In this document: positions 6,391 through 6,439 of the stretch, piece after piece
Layout of the letters: every line of letters begins with the position of its first letter
Numbering within the stretch: the first letter of the stretch is position 1
Assembly: GCA_003233475.1 (NCBI GenBank)
Contig: QILU01000030.1
Coordinates: 1 to 6,439 of the forward strand
Origin: Ahrensia sp.
Lineage (GTDB): Bacteria > Pseudomonadota > Alphaproteobacteria > Rhizobiales > Rhizobiaceae
DNA length: 6,439 nucleotides
Direction of reading: 5' to 3'
The notes under the pieces: generated by a model
The model's input: the letters and a program-made list of their open reading frames with translations, nothing else
Told to the model about the DNA's origin: nothing
The model's database searches: none
Program-made: the position numbers and the translations under genes

Positions 6391-6439
6391 AAAATTATTG
6401 CCAACTATTATAGTATCCGCTCATTCCAGTATTAGCGGC
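6391..6439 (+). other. AT-rich tail with possible 3' hairpin at the window edge
   Basis: After the AhpD-like stop codon the sequence is AT-rich, followed by CCGCT (6417-6421) and AGCGG (6434-6438), which can pair as a 5-bp stem around a 12-base loop. The sequence stops one base later, so it cannot be seen whether a T-run follows and makes this a terminator. No gene starts here within the visible bases. Confidence 0.2.

Overview
The window looks like ordinary chromosome from a proteobacterium, most likely an alphaproteobacterium. The grounds are the large (about 180 kDa class) NAD-dependent glutamate dehydrogenase, a BipA/TypA start that matches the short N-terminus I associate with alphaproteobacterial copies, and a MerR regulator of the type common there. 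Base composition is mixed and I cannot name a genus. There is no rRNA, tRNA, CRISPR array, transposase, phage gene or recognisable defence system.

Layout from left to right: (1) 1-215, minus strand, the first 71 codons of typA/bipA, a ribosome-associated GTPase, cut by the window edge. (2) 216-516, a 301-base divergent intergenic region. It holds a candidate typA -10 element, a perfect 8-bp hairpin in the typA leader, and on the other side a candidate promoter, an operator-like dyad and a good ribosome-binding site for the next gene. (3) 517-930, plus strand, a MerR-family regulator of metal-sensor type that keeps three cysteines but lacks one of the usual metal-loop cysteines. (4) 931-1083, a convergent intergenic region. 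It contains a 37-base palindrome that includes the merR stop codon, followed by a GC-rich stretch (about 51 of 73 bases G or C) with further hairpins; neither is followed by a convincing U-run. (5) 1084-5763, minus strand, a complete 1559-residue NAD-glutamate dehydrogenase. (6) 5764-5820, only 57 bases between divergent start codons. (7) 5821-6390, plus strand, an AhpD-like peroxidase-related protein of 189 residues. (8) 6391-6439, a short AT-rich tail with a possible hairpin.

How the genes relate: all four are separate transcription units, and no operon is visible. Glutamate dehydrogenase makes 2-oxoglutarate, ammonium and NADH from glutamate. The AhpD-like protein probably does CxxC-based thiol-peroxide chemistry. 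The tight head-to-head arrangement of these two means their promoters must overlap each other or the opposing 5' coding ends. The MerR protein has no obvious efflux or detoxification target next to it; the only operator-like site I see is in front of its own gene. The most distinctive non-coding signal is the palindrome cluster at 926-1043, which may be a dispersed intergenic repeat. I do not see a clearly new biological system here.
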